Below, piece after piece: positions 22,451 to 32,139 of a stretch of 64,000 nt of DNA (position 1 is its first letter; each line of letters opens with the position of its first letter). A program made the position numbers and the translations under genes. Under the pieces are notes generated by a model that made no database searches, was not told the DNA's origin, and saw nothing but the letters and a program-made list of their open reading frames with translations. Source of the stretch: Mesostigma viride (Eukaryota > Streptophyta > Mesostigmatophyceae > Mesostigmatales > Mesostigmataceae); NCBI GenBank assembly GCA_009746045.1, contig RPFO01000027.1:1248976-1312975 (forward strand). The letters are read 5' to 3'.

Positions 22451-23670
22451 TTAGACAGCTTGCTGAGATGGGTCCATCAGAGACTGAAGAACCTTGTATT
22501 GCACTGCTGCCTTCTGCACTAGCTTGGTCAAAGCATCAGCAGGATTGTCAACCCCAGGGATATGCTCAATATTGGCCAAGGAGGACAACTCCTTAAGAAG
22601 GAGATAATCCAAGTCCCTACTTCTGGCCATCTGCCTGTGCACAAACTGCACCATCCCCATGGAGTCTGTTTTTTTAGAAGAGTGGTAACCTGAAGTGGCC
22701 AAGGAGTGTTAGAAGTCATCTGATGAAGCAACTCCTTCAGATAAAGGCTTGTGTGAATGCCTTCACAAATAGCCCTGCATTCTGCCACATCACTGCTGAC
22801 AGCCACCCGTTTGTGCAGGCGACTAAACCAGCTCACCAAACTCCCCAGGCCTTCCTGTCTGAGCACAAAGAGCCCTGCAGCCCTGCCCCTGACCTTGGAG
22901 ACCTGCCTGCTGTCCATTGAGCTATCCACATACAGCTCCATGCAAATGGGTTGTGATAAATCCACTGCAGACAACAGAATGCCAGATGAAGCCCTGACCT
23001 GATCAGCCACCTTGGCAGACCCTAGCTCCACCAGCATGTCATCAGGCAACCTGGCTATGACCATAAGGTCTGGCCTGGAAATGCCTGCCACCCAAGCAAC
23101 CATGCCCCTCACCATGGGACACAGTGCCTGTGTGATGGTTGGAGGAAGCTTGCTAATGAGGGTCTCTTGATAGTCATTGCCCCCCACCAGCAGCATACGC
23201 CACTCCCCTCCCTTCTTCACCAGTGTGGCCTCCATGCCCACAAACAGCAGAGGCTCATTCTCCACCTGCCATTGCTCCCTACCCAGAGGAAACTTGGACT
23301 TAATGATGGTGATCAGCTCCTTAAGCCACGACGTGGGAGCTATCAGATGTAGGTCATCCCCGTGCAGCGAAGCATACACTGGCAGGCCTTCCCATTGCCC
23401 CAGAAACAGACAGGGGTCTACAGGAGAGACCTTCAAGTTGCAATGCTCCTTCAGGAAACGGTTGAGAGTCTCCCTCCAGATTATTGGACTTGACCTCAGG
23501 CCCTCCAGGCCCTTGAGGATTTTAAGGAACTCCGTGTGGATGTCCCTTTTCCATACAGCAGGCACCCTAACATAGAAAGGCGTCTTGCCCTCCCACTTTT
23601 CCTGTGCCACATCTGCATCACCCTCCAGAAATGCCCTCTTGAAGTCTATCACCACTGAGCCATAGTCCAA
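22451..23670 (-). pseudogene. Copia-like reverse transcriptase-RNase H, frameshifted
   Basis: Minus-strand frame with Copia RT blocks: DYGSVVIDFKRAFLEGD, LKGLEGLRSSPIIW, then YASLHGDDLHL (the active site, HGDD where Ty1/Copia usually has YVDD). Then come GMVAWVAGISRPDLM and RNase H with YVDSSMDSR and DVAECRAICEG. At the T7 run near 22668-22674 the frame shifts, and the tail continues in the next frame with HIPGVDNPADALTK, the classic Copia RNase H end. Upstream gag-protease-integrase coding is absent; the frame starts abruptly near the 5' LTR. It is inactive or needs a frameshift. Confidence 0.85.
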
Positions 23671-23710
23671 GCCCCTGTTGAGAGAATGACAGGCAAACTA
23701 TTGTAATACG

Positions 23711-24327
23711 AGTTGTGAGGGTAAGAATGCCACGAATTCCGCCATGGTTCTTGCAGGAAGTTGCCTTTATTAACAATCAGGAAACACAGACGTAAGTCAC
23801 GTCACTTCCAAGACTGCACGCAGCACAGACGACAGGGTCGCAGTGCCAAGAGAACGTGCACGCAAGAACTAGCGTCCCGGTGTGACCAAGTCACTCATAT
23901 AGCTTACTAGGGACGCGTCCAAGTATTCAGCTGCACTGTCACAGCTGAACTGTCAATCAATTGATTACACAGACTCTGGCACGCCTTTGGCGCGCAGATC
24001 TATCAATTGTCCATACGGCTAGTCCTGTGGACCTATCCGTACACTAGTCAGCATCAATTGTCTCATAGGTCCTGGCGCGCTACAGTGCGCCTACCTATCA
24101 ATTGACCATCAAGTCCTGTACAAGTCCTGTCAACGTCCTGCGGACTATCAAAGTGACACTTGTACATCCTGTGTCCGTACGCGCCCACAGTGGCGCGCCG
24201 GGTACTGTCGGCACAGCCTAGGAAACGTCATAACTTTTACGTTCCTTAACCAAATGAGGCGTTCAAGGTGCCGTTGGAAAGAGCGTAACAATCTCTATCC
24301 ATCTAACGTAAATCCTTTACGTTAACT
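23711..24327 (-). repeat. Copia-like element 5' LTR
   Basis: 617 bp, identical by eye to 20885-21501. On the minus strand the sequence next to it (GTATTACAATAGTTTGCC) would hold the primer-binding site, but I cannot assign a tRNA. Confidence 0.9.
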
Positions 24328-24480
24328 CCTAGACATTATCTTATCTTTGATATGCTCTTCACACGTCTTCCAACTATAAAATATGGCTGGTCTACCCTCA
24401 CCCCCGTCATGGGCTACTGCATAGTAAGGAAATCCAGACTGTCCACTATTTATTATCCTTCGTTTCCCTTTCAAAGACAT

Positions 24481-25238
24481 ATTGCGTAGTAGTCTATCAT
24501 ACGCTGGCGAGAAGAAGAAAAAGGCTGGCAGAAACTTGCAAGACAGAAAGGAAAAGGGATCCCCAAGGATACCTCTAAGTGCAGTGATAAACGCAACGAG
24601 GGAGGAGGACGGACTCTAACACAACACACGCCCAAGCTCTACGCGAACAAGGGCACAGTACACTAGTCCCCTCCGCGGGGCGCACAGAGGTAAGCACCGT
24701 CAAACATAATCGGCCACAGCCCGACGGTACCTACCCCAAGACCCGTTGCAGGTCACACAACGATGGGTGCCTCCGCGGCCCCCACATCTCTCAAACAACA
24801 TGGAAACGCCTACAGAGAGCACAACATTAAACATGAACCCCCTCTACGCGTGCAGTCCCGGGAAGAAAGCAAGCGTTTAAGTAAAGAGCACTAAACTAGG
24901 GGACGTACCATAACCAATGTCGTTGAAAACCCCTGGGCTGGCCGCCGTCGAGTGTCGTTGGGAGCCGGAGCTCTACCACCACTAGAAGTCGTTGTCAACA
25001 GGGGTAATGGCCGCTACTGCCTATGGCACCTCACCACAGGGCTATTACTAGCCCCGCCGAGTATCCCGGACTGCCGCTTGCTGCCGAGGTCGTCGTTGAA
25101 TCCCTTTACGGGCTGCCGCCGACCAGTCAGCAATCGTTGAATACCGGAACCTCTATCTACACTAAGCACCGCCTTGCTGTCCTAACTGGCTACACTAGCT
25201 CTCTCCGCGAGAGTTAGCTAACCTCTCCAGCACATTTT
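24481..25238 (-). other. Element 1 5' untranslated leader
   Basis: Sequence between the primer-binding site and the leader ORF. Only short frames and no repeats were seen. Confidence 0.5.
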
Positions 25239-25253
25239 ACCTCCGATAACCAG
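25239..25253 (-). promoter_or_regulatory. Element 1 primer-binding site
   Basis: Minus-strand CTGGTTATCGGAGGT directly follows the 5' LTR. It resembles the 3' end complement of initiator tRNA-Met (TGGTATCAGAG type), with one extra T. Element 2 has TGGTATCGGAGG at the same place. Confidence 0.6.
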
Positions 25254-25915
25254 TGTTACGTGCCAACCCAGGTCCCTAGCCTGAGTGACGTAGCGAAAGA
25301 TCCTCCATGCCGGAATTAGGAATAATCAAGGTAGCCTAATGCAGATTGCGCGTCACGACTGAGGTCGTGAGATATCTGGCATCGCGGCTTGACGCCAAGC
25401 TAATTGATACACACTTATAATGGCTAGCAAGACCAATTACAAATGGATAGTTGCCCCAGGTTTAATGTGTAGGCGTCATCGCACTTATCATTCATCAAAC
25501 CAAGAGGACGAGACTCTCGTCCTCGGACCAATTTCACCTAGGTCCGCCACCAAGCTGGCAAAGGGCGCCGACATGGCGCCGACCTTCCTAAGCATGCAGT
25601 CCACACAAGATCTCGGGTCGACATCGACCCTCACCTACAGAATCCACGCATGAGTACAATATCTCAACCAGCTATAAAGTACGCAGCGCGGCGCGACTGC
25701 ACCGGCCCCTAGAAGATCGCATACAACAGCCTAGGCCCAAAATAACTGGCCCGAATCACACAAACTATCATAGTTCCATACAAAAGTCCTGACTAAGGGA
25801 CGATTCCCAAATTAAGTCCCGAAATAAGTCCCAAAGTCCTACGGACTATGACAACAAGCCAAAGTATATAATTTATTCCATTGTTGCGTCCGTCCTAAAG
25901 GGCCGGCACGCAACA
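25254..25915 (-). repeat. Element 1 5' LTR
   Basis: 662 bp, pairs with 10454-11115 with one difference noticed. It should carry the promoter; no specific signal was identified. Confidence 0.92.
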
Positions 25916-26070
25916 CAGGGCTGGCCTAGGGGGACCCAAGAGATGATTTTCAGATTTTGGCATGTAAATACAGTAGGATGTACACCGTCCGCATTAGTAG
26001 TTTGTTATTAGGGGTCAATTTTTGCCGTATTTGCATTTTGAATAACCCTAGATTGTTTGTTGGGAGGCAG

Positions 26071-26682
26071 TGTTACGGCACTAACCCATGTTTGGGCGTA
26101 ACAATTCCTAAAATAAATTAGTTTGGTCAGTCGAAAGTCATTTTGATATTGTTTGAGATTTTCGATAGTTATTACGTTAGATTCGGGGACTTGGCCGAGT
26201 TATTCCATCAGCCGGCCCAGGTACCCGTGGCTTTGCTTTCGGTTTGGTGTGTTACTGGTCTGTACCCGGGACTGCCAGGTACCGGGTGCCAGACTGGCGG
26301 ATACTATGTACATCTACGGCTGATATTCATTGCAGCGCTAGAGGTTCGGCCCCCGGCCGACCCGCTGGCATGCACGCCGTCTTGGACAAATGTCGTAGGT
26401 GACAATGGCTTCCTATCTTTGGTTTGGAATAAAATCGACTTGAGTAAAACTCGTCTGCCGAACCAGGGGTCAAATCTGGGCTGCACTAACGCCCTTCGTG
26501 CATTCCATGTATATGCATAATTTATCTAGTTGTGCATTCAGGGCCTAGCTAGTAATTCCGCGTACTAGCTAGAATTCAGGGCTACATTCACGTAGTCCGG
26601 GCGGATAGCAGATTCCGAGTTTATTCAGGTGTAACCCACGCTAGCCTAGGGTCTTTCAGAGCCGCTGGTGCGGCTCGTAACA
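26071..26682 (+). repeat. Element 2 5' LTR
   Basis: Starts TGTTACGGCACTAACCC and ends GCGGCTCGTAACA. Partner at 53858-54462. It contains a plausible AATAAA-like tract (GGAATAAAATCG). Confidence 0.9.
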
Positions 26683-26683
26683 C

Positions 26684-26695
26684 TGGTATCGGAGG
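26684..26695 (+). promoter_or_regulatory. Element 2 primer-binding site
   Basis: TGGTATCGGAGG starts one base after the LTR, near-complementary to the 3' end of initiator tRNA-Met. Confidence 0.7.
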
Positions 26696-27248
26696 ATTCG
26701 TCTAGGGCCACCCTAGCTCGTACAGAGCGGGCAGGGCCTCGTGATCTGCCTGACGAGAATTCGGTGATCTGCACCAAGACGGCAAGAAACGATGACATCG
26801 CATCCGCAGCAAATAGGTGGGCACGCAGCCATGGTGGTTGTAGGGCGCGCAGCAGCCATATTGCTCGCTCTGTCCCTCCTCTCTCTGCACGCGTAGAGCG
26901 GTGTTGTGTGCGCCCAGCCCTGTTTTCTTGTCGTTTTCATGTTTGTGCTGTGAGCGCTGGCTCTGGGTACACCGGCCTCGCTCGTTGGTTCACGCAGGCC
27001 ATAACCGTACAGGCTGGCTTGCGAGGGACTCCGCGGGAGTGGCTTACGTGCTGGGGCCCGGTACACGGGCGGGTTGTCACGTAGGTTACTCCCTTGTGCT
27101 GACAGGTTTTCCTGTCTACGTAATGTCGTTGCGTTCTTAGATTATAGGGCCTGTTGGCAACCCTTGTGAGCAGGTGATGGTCACTCACTAGAGGTACTCA
27201 AGGTTCCTTCTTCTCTGCCTATCCCTGCCTGCATGCAATAGACGTGGC
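26696..27248 (+). other. Element 2 5' leader
   Basis: Untranslated leader between the primer-binding site and the first ORF. Short frames only; none recognised. Confidence 0.5.
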
Positions 27249-27674
27249 ATGTCTAATAATAATAATATTAGGCATACTGGGGCACTTAGGGGATGGGACA
27301 GTGATGGGTCTAGGCAATTATATTACGCATTGGCACATGATGGGGGCACAGGCAAGGTAGGGATTTTTTATAGCTGGGTAGACTGCAGGAACAACATAGT
27401 AGATAGACATAGGGCTATTTTTAAGGGGTTCGGGACAGCATGGGAAGCAGATCTGTTTATCCAGACACACATGACACGTCCCGTAGGATTACATGTAGAA
27501 GCCCCACCGCTAGAGATTAGGCCCAGGGCACGTCCTGCATCTAGGGGGCGTAGGTACGCACATACCAGTGCACTGGCTAGGGTAGAGGACACTACAGCTA
27601 CGCAGCAGGTTACCGTCACCTTTAACCAGCTGTTGATTAGCACGCACGCTAGCCAGCCACCCAGCACCCAGTGA
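27249..27674 (+). CDS. Element 2 leader ORF, RNase H1 hybrid-binding (viroplasmin-like) domain protein
   Basis: A 141-residue frame with a clear ATG (MSNNNNIRHTG). Residues about 24-73 carry LYYALAHDGG, GIFYSWVDCRN and AIFKGFGTAWEADLFIQ. This is the pattern of the caulimovirus viroplasmin/RNase H1 N-terminal domain, a small fold that binds RNA-DNA hybrids or dsRNA. The rest is a Pro/Arg-rich linker and a tail with VTVTFNQLL. It lies between 5' LTR and gag, ten bases before the element 3 insertion. A role in handling the reverse-transcription hybrid or in particle assembly is inference; the position before gag is shared with elements 1 and 3. Confidence 0.8.
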   Translation: MSNNNNIRHTGALRGWDSDGSRQLYYALAHDGGTGKVGIFYSWVDCRNNIVDRHRAIFKGFGTAWEADLFIQTHMTRPVGLHVEAPPLEIRPRARPASRGRRYAHTSALARVEDTTATQQVTVTFNQLLISTHASQPPSTQ

Positions 27675-27684
27675 CGGGGCCATA

Positions 27685-28278
27685 TGTTACGTCCGGACCT
27701 GTGATCAGACCCGGATCGGGTCCTGATCAAGGTATCAGGAAAGAATCTTTAACCCGTTGGACAATGGGTTGCAACTTGGAAATCTCGCGTGCCAACGTCT
27801 TTATTTCATTAATAATAAACGGGTCCGGGGCCAACTACAATCGGGACAAGAGGGGGAAGAACTAAATGGATGACGCAGGCTCAGGAAGCATGAACGCGTG
27901 GGAAGGTTGGGCCACCTTCCCCATCCATATACTTTGACAACCGCGTGGCGTGCGGCGCCGCCACGCGCTACAACTTGTCTCTTGACCACACGAACAGACA
28001 CCGGGCCAACCGGCCCTGAACAAACATAGATCACACACTTAGGGTCGTTTGGCACACACACAAACTATCTGACGACTCTTGGTCGGCTCAGAAGTGTGCA
28101 AAGTAGTGTGCCACGACTATACTTCTAACACACCAAACGGACAGTGACCGGGCCGGTCCCCTCCGATCGGCACAAGCTAACTCTAAAAATACTTGTCCGT
28201 TTTGTCCGCTTCCAGCGGCGGACTGTCACACGTTGATCACTTTATCATGCTACAGTATTGTTGCCTTGGGATGCAACA
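27685..28278 (-). repeat. Element 3 3' LTR
   Basis: On the minus strand starts TGTTGCATCCCAAGGC and ends GTCCGGACGTAACA. Pairs with 41422-42010. Confidence 0.92.
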
Positions 28279-28290
28279 CACCTCCCCCTC
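28279..28290 (-). promoter_or_regulatory. Element 3 polypurine tract
   Basis: Minus-strand GAGGGGGAGGTG abuts the 3' LTR, matching the position and type of tract in elements 1 and 2. Confidence 0.7.
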
Positions 28291-28973
28291 GTCACAAGGC
28301 GGGAGTTATGGCGTAAGAGCCGAAGGGACGAACAGATTCCTATCGCATGTTGGAGCTTCTAGACGTCGACCACAAGAGGTTCTCCGTAGGATCAAGCAGT
28401 CGCCAGAACCACGCGTCTCGTGTAACTTGGGCGTCAGGGGCGGGGGCCGGCCCACCTGACTAGAGATCGCATGAGGCGGCGGGGACTGTCCCGACACAGA
28501 CGGTGCCGGGCCTCCTTCGGCCAAGGTGCGGGCGGGAACGCTACCTTGCCTGCTGGCTGCTCAATTCGCTCTACAGAGTCATTCCCATGGTTTCCATCCT
28601 TCCCAGGTTGGCAAATACGTGCGTATTGTCAAAATAAATACGGCAATACGCGTTTTTTTGGCCCCGACGTACTATACGCGTATTTTGTCAGGAATACGTG
28701 ATTTGGACTTGGAAATTTTTGAGGTTCGAGCTGGGGCAGCGCTTGGCGCCAGGCCAACAGGACCGTGGCGCGGCGCCTACCTTTACCAAGATTTTTTCTA
28801 AGAACTACTAAGAATTTTCTACACTGTACTATGAGCTAGGCTTTTCGCAAGTCCAGTAATGACTTGGCAGTTGGCAAGCTAGCTGAAATTACACGGAGAG
28901 ACCGAGAGAGTGCCAGCACGATGAAAATGCCAGCTGTGCTGGGAACGTGGTATTTGTAACACAGCCTGTATCC

Positions 28974-29287
28974 GCAGGCCAGAAATCGGGAGAATCCGGA
29001 CCATGGTAGCTCGAGCCTGCCGTTATCTTGTCCGCGTTTTCGAGTCGTTCATGATGATGAAGATGAATGGTGTTGGAAATGTGTAGCCTTGTGCATTGAA
29101 ATTATGGCTGGCTTACGTGTAGAGCGACTAGATGACCTAGACGGTGGGGCCGGAAACAGCATGCTTGATCAGGGCGTGTGTTTCGAGCCTAACTGGCCGG
29201 GAGTGTCTAGTGGTGAGCACCATTGCTGCGATCGCTCTCCCACCATTTACGAGGAAATACCTGCAAATGGAAAACCACTGAAAAGGT
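28974..29287 (+). repeat. Dispersed repeat, copy B (first copy at 628-943)
   Basis: Over 300 bp nearly identical to 628-943 in reverse orientation. The shared open peptide starts MCIEIMAGLRV and includes CFEPNWPGVSSGEH. The origin is unknown. Its presence in element 3 shows the repeat moved after, or with, that element. Confidence 0.7.
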
Positions 29288-29567
29288 CTAGCTAGTCAGT
29301 CATCACGTTAGCCTTGCCATGATTCCAAACGTCCAAGAACTGCACACATTGCAAAGGCAAAAAGCCGGAGGACAGCACTTTCAAATGTGCGGCGGGAACC
29401 AAAAGCCCGCGTATGCCAGAAAACATCGTGTTGCTGCAGCGACGCGACGATGTGGACAACGAATCCAGTGCCAAGCTCGGAACGGCCGCAAAGGAGATCT
29501 GGCATCACAGGGTTCAGATGTGCGGAGATACCATGCGATCCAGCCGGTCCACGGCCTGTGTGTAGAG

Positions 29568-29715
29568 CTTGCAAGGAATGTGCACATGCAGTCATGGGTA
29601 CGTAAATTATGGTGGCAGGTTGGTAGGGAATAAGTGCAAGGAATGTGCACATATTGCATTAAAAAATTATGGAAGGCTGGTGGGGAGTAAGTGCAAGGAA
29701 TGGTGCAGATTGAAT
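29568..29715. repeat. Tandem repeat, about 65-bp unit
   Basis: Three degenerate units with TGCAAGGAATGTGCACAT and AATTATGG...GGTTGGTAGGG(A)ATAAG. It is AT-richer than its surroundings. Confidence 0.65.
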
Positions 29716-30044
29716 TATGCCTTCCACCATAATTTACTGATCTCCATGTATAACAATGCCCCCTAAGGCCTTAACCCTAAAGGCCCATTCATAACCATGC
29801 TGCACACTGCCACGTATTCTGCTGACGTATTCTGCCATGCTCCACGTATAATACTCGTATTTTGAGGCCGACGTATTTGACGTACCGAAGTATTGGCCAA
29901 CCTGGCATCCTTCCAGTCCTCCATGCTGGCTATCTACCGGGACCCCTACACGAGTACAGGGTCATCCCGGGCGGCGTAAGGCCTTCTATCTACTCCGGAT
30001 CACCTTGAAACATTCCTCGGGCGTTGAGCACGGCGCGAGTATAG

Positions 30045-32115
30045 TCAGTGACGTTGCACGTCTCCACGGACACCCAGGGGAGGGCGCTCGCTGCGGAGAT
30101 AGACGTCCTCCCAGACGTTCTCAGGCAGCAGGCCCAGAAAGGCCCAAAGATACTGGTGGCGGGTAATCACCACGTGCAAGCGTGCCCAATCAATGAATCC
30201 ACACTGAAACCTTTGCAGGAAGGGACGCACAGCACGGACGATTGCGAGGCGCATCGTATTAACGTCACTCATCGTCAGACCACGCACCATCTCAGGTGGG
30301 TACAGTACCTCGAACAATTGCTCTCCGGAACGTGGCATGTATCTGAAGTCTCTGACGCGATGTCGATTGCCGTTCTCGGTGTAGACCCACATGATCCGAG
30401 GGAGTCGAGTGAAATCCTCCAGGTGCGGGAGGTCAGGTGTCACGCGCACGTCTGGGTCGTCGTTCGTGACCAAGGGTCGGACAGGGGCAGGTCGCAGCGG
30501 CTCCAGCTGGGTGATTATCTCCAGGTGTGCAGGGTGCTCCAGACCCGGCACTTGGCGGTAAAAGTACACGCCTTGAACAGCGTCGACTGTCACATCGTCC
30601 GGGTAGGCGAATTGTCCCGTCTGGACGATGGGATCCGTCCAAGCCCGCTGAAACTGGTACCTGACCCTTATCACATGATGCATAGACATTGCTGCCGGCC
30701 GATAAAACGGCACTAGGCCCCAAGGGGGCGGCGGGACGTCTTGTGGCAGAGTCGCATCCTCAGGGGCCGCGGGCGCGGCAACTCGGGGCGGCGGACCGAA
30801 ATGCTCATCACTGGGAAGCATGGGTATATGAATCTGACCAAGCGGCTCGGGCAGATTGTACAATCCTGCCATGGCTAGGGCCAAGGTCGTGGGGGATGTC
30901 AAACCTGTTGGTGGTCGCACAGATTCCGCGCCGGTCGCTGGAGTTGACGCGGGACCTCCCCCCGTGTAGGAAGTATCGGGAGCCTCCTTCACTGGCCGTG
31001 GGGCTGCCGAGGCGAATCCCCCTCGCCTAGTGCGCCCGGCGTTGAGGGCAACAGAGCGGGGCACAAACATGGAAGATGCCATAGGCCGCTGAAAAGCCAT
31101 ACCCCTACCACCTCCACGGCCCACAGGACGCGAAGCGAAACCGCTACTTGGGCCAGTGGAAGCGCCAGGGAGCTCCGAAGTCTTCCGGATGGAGGTCGCG
31201 GTGGGCGACTGCATCGACGATGCTGAAGACGCGGCTGGGGTGGCCGACACGGGATTTCCCGAAGAAGCAGGCTCAGCTTCGGCATCGGGGTTGACGGGGG
31301 ATTCTTGCACTGCGCAGGGGCCACAGCAGACTCAGGGGCCACAACAGACTCAGGGGCCACAGCAGACTCAGGGGCCACTGTGGTACCGGGACCACAGGCA
31401 GGGGTGAGGCGCTTACTGCTACGCCAGCGATGGAGCCGTTGCCAGCCGTGGGATTGGCGGCGCCAGGGGCTACAGCCGATTGGGTCATAAGCTTAAGCAT
31501 TTGCTCCATAGTAGAGCACAACCGGTCGATCCGCTTGTTATCATGATCGGCCAAGTCGCTTGGGCTCGCGAGTGCAGGCATAGCATAACCGGATGGATCT
31601 GGTGACGGGTGGTAGACAGGATAACCAGCGGGCACCATTCCATAACCACCATACGGTGAAGCCTGCGGAGTCCATGGCGGCGCCAACACATACCCGACTG
31701 GCTGTGACGGGCCGGGCTGCGCTTGTATCCACGGGGAGGGCTCCATGCTCGGGAGAGGGAGAACACCTGGACCATCTGGACATGGTTGCTCAGGTTGGTA
31801 CGCCTGCTCGTGGGAGGTCGGGTCGGCCTCAACCGGGTAAGACTCAGCATGCGTGAACTCAGGGTTCTCCTCATACTCTTCTTCGAACTGGCCCTCTTCA
31901 TACTGTTCCTCCTCATAATCCTCCTCCTCATAATGCTCCTCCTCATAATGCTCCTCCTCATAATGCTCCTCCGGTTCAGAGCCCGATTCTTCCTCAATCG
32001 GTACTTTCACGGGGACGCTTCCGCCCGGATTGCGTGGCGGGCTGGGGTTCCTCTGCGGTTCTTTGCCGCGTGGTGACATCTGTTGACATGGGAGGGGACA
32101 ACCAACCGAACGCAC
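30045..32115 (-). CDS. Element 3 post-pol ORF: acidic repeats, Pro-rich linker, unrecognised C-terminal domain
   Basis: Two overlapping minus-strand frames (32115-31273 and 31310-30045) most likely form one protein of about 690 residues with a shift in a repeat. The first begins MRSVGCPLPCQQ, has EEHYEEEHYEEE-type acidic repeats and a Tyr/Pro-rich stretch. It ends in an 18-bp repeat of GGGGCCACAGCAGACTCA (31319-31380), where the frame changes. The second has an Arg/Gly patch (GRGGGRGMAF) and a C-terminal 210-residue domain with VQGVYFYRQVPG, LRPAPVRPLV, LPHLEDFTRLPRI and CGFIDWARLHVVITRHQYLW, ending VWEDVYLRSERPP. The last 200 residues align with 50312-50893 of element 2. No membrane segment is visible, so it is not an obvious envelope. 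Function unknown. Confidence 0.7.
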
Positions 32116-32139
32116 AACAATCCAGGAACTTCTGTAAGC

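Larger units (their letters stand above)
20885..24327 (-). mobile_element. Copia-like LTR retrotransposon, internally reduced, nested in element 1
   Basis: Two 617-bp direct repeats (20885-21501 and 23711-24327) looked identical throughout. They are flanked by the perfect 5-bp duplication CCTAG (20880-20884 and 24328-24332). The LTR ends are AGTT...AACT rather than TG...CA. The internal 2.2 kb holds only an RT-RNase H frame on the minus strand; no gag, protease or integrase was seen. A purine-rich run (minus AAAGAAAAGAAGGGA) next to the 20885-21501 LTR fits a polypurine tract and supports minus orientation. Identical LTRs mean a very recent insertion, so it was probably moved by an autonomous relative. 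Confidence 0.88.
20673..24480 (-). pseudogene. Element 1 leader ORF with RNase H1 hybrid-binding (viroplasmin-like) domain, split by the Copia-like element
   Basis: Read on the minus strand, ATG at 24478-24480 opens a frame with PYYAVAHDGG and IFYSWKTC. It runs 51 codons to 24328, where the Copia-like element begins after the CCTAG target. The frame resumes exactly in register at 20879 (ARWKGF, then DADRFVREHM) and ends VTVTFSQL with TAG at 20673-20675. The pattern of Tyr-Tyr-Ala, GIxYSW, KGF and an Ala-Asp-x-Phe helix matches the caulimovirus viroplasmin/RNase H1 N-terminal domain, which binds RNA-DNA hybrids. It is a clear homologue of 27249-27674 in element 2 (shared AHDGG, IFYSW, KGF, VTVTF). 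Without the insertion it would be about 119 residues. Confidence 0.85.
10454..25915 (-). mobile_element. Element 1: chromovirus-like LTR retrotransposon, non-autonomous, with two nested insertions
   Basis: LTRs at 10454-11115 and 25254-25915 (662 bp each; I saw one difference, G/T near 10559 and 25359) are flanked by the 5-bp duplication CAGGG (10449-10453 and 25916-25920). A primer-binding-like TGGTTATCGGAGG on the minus strand below 25254, and a polypurine tract next to 11115, set the orientation as minus. In order it holds a leader ORF with an RNase H1-like hybrid-binding domain (split), gag, protease remnants and about 3.3 kb without recognisable pol. RT, RNase H and integrase were not found. 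Near-identical LTRs imply recent insertion, presumably using enzymes of a relative such as element 2. Its gag is close to that of element 2. Confidence 0.88.
28291..30044 (-). other. Element 3 3' untranslated region
   Basis: No element gene is visible downstream of the post-pol ORF. It holds the dispersed repeat copy at 28974-29287, a 65-bp tandem repeat (29568-29715) and AT-rich tracts with GTATTTTG and CGTATT motifs near 28615-28700 and 29815-29890. Confidence 0.55.

Noticed and set aside
10620..25653. Identical 77-codon frames at 10620-10853 and 25420-25653
   Set aside because: They are identical only because they lie in the two LTRs of element 1; no domain and no reason to be translated.
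30045..32115. Envelope gene in element 3
   Set aside because: The position fits, but there is no signal peptide, transmembrane helix or glycoprotein-like Cys pattern; described as a post-pol ORF.
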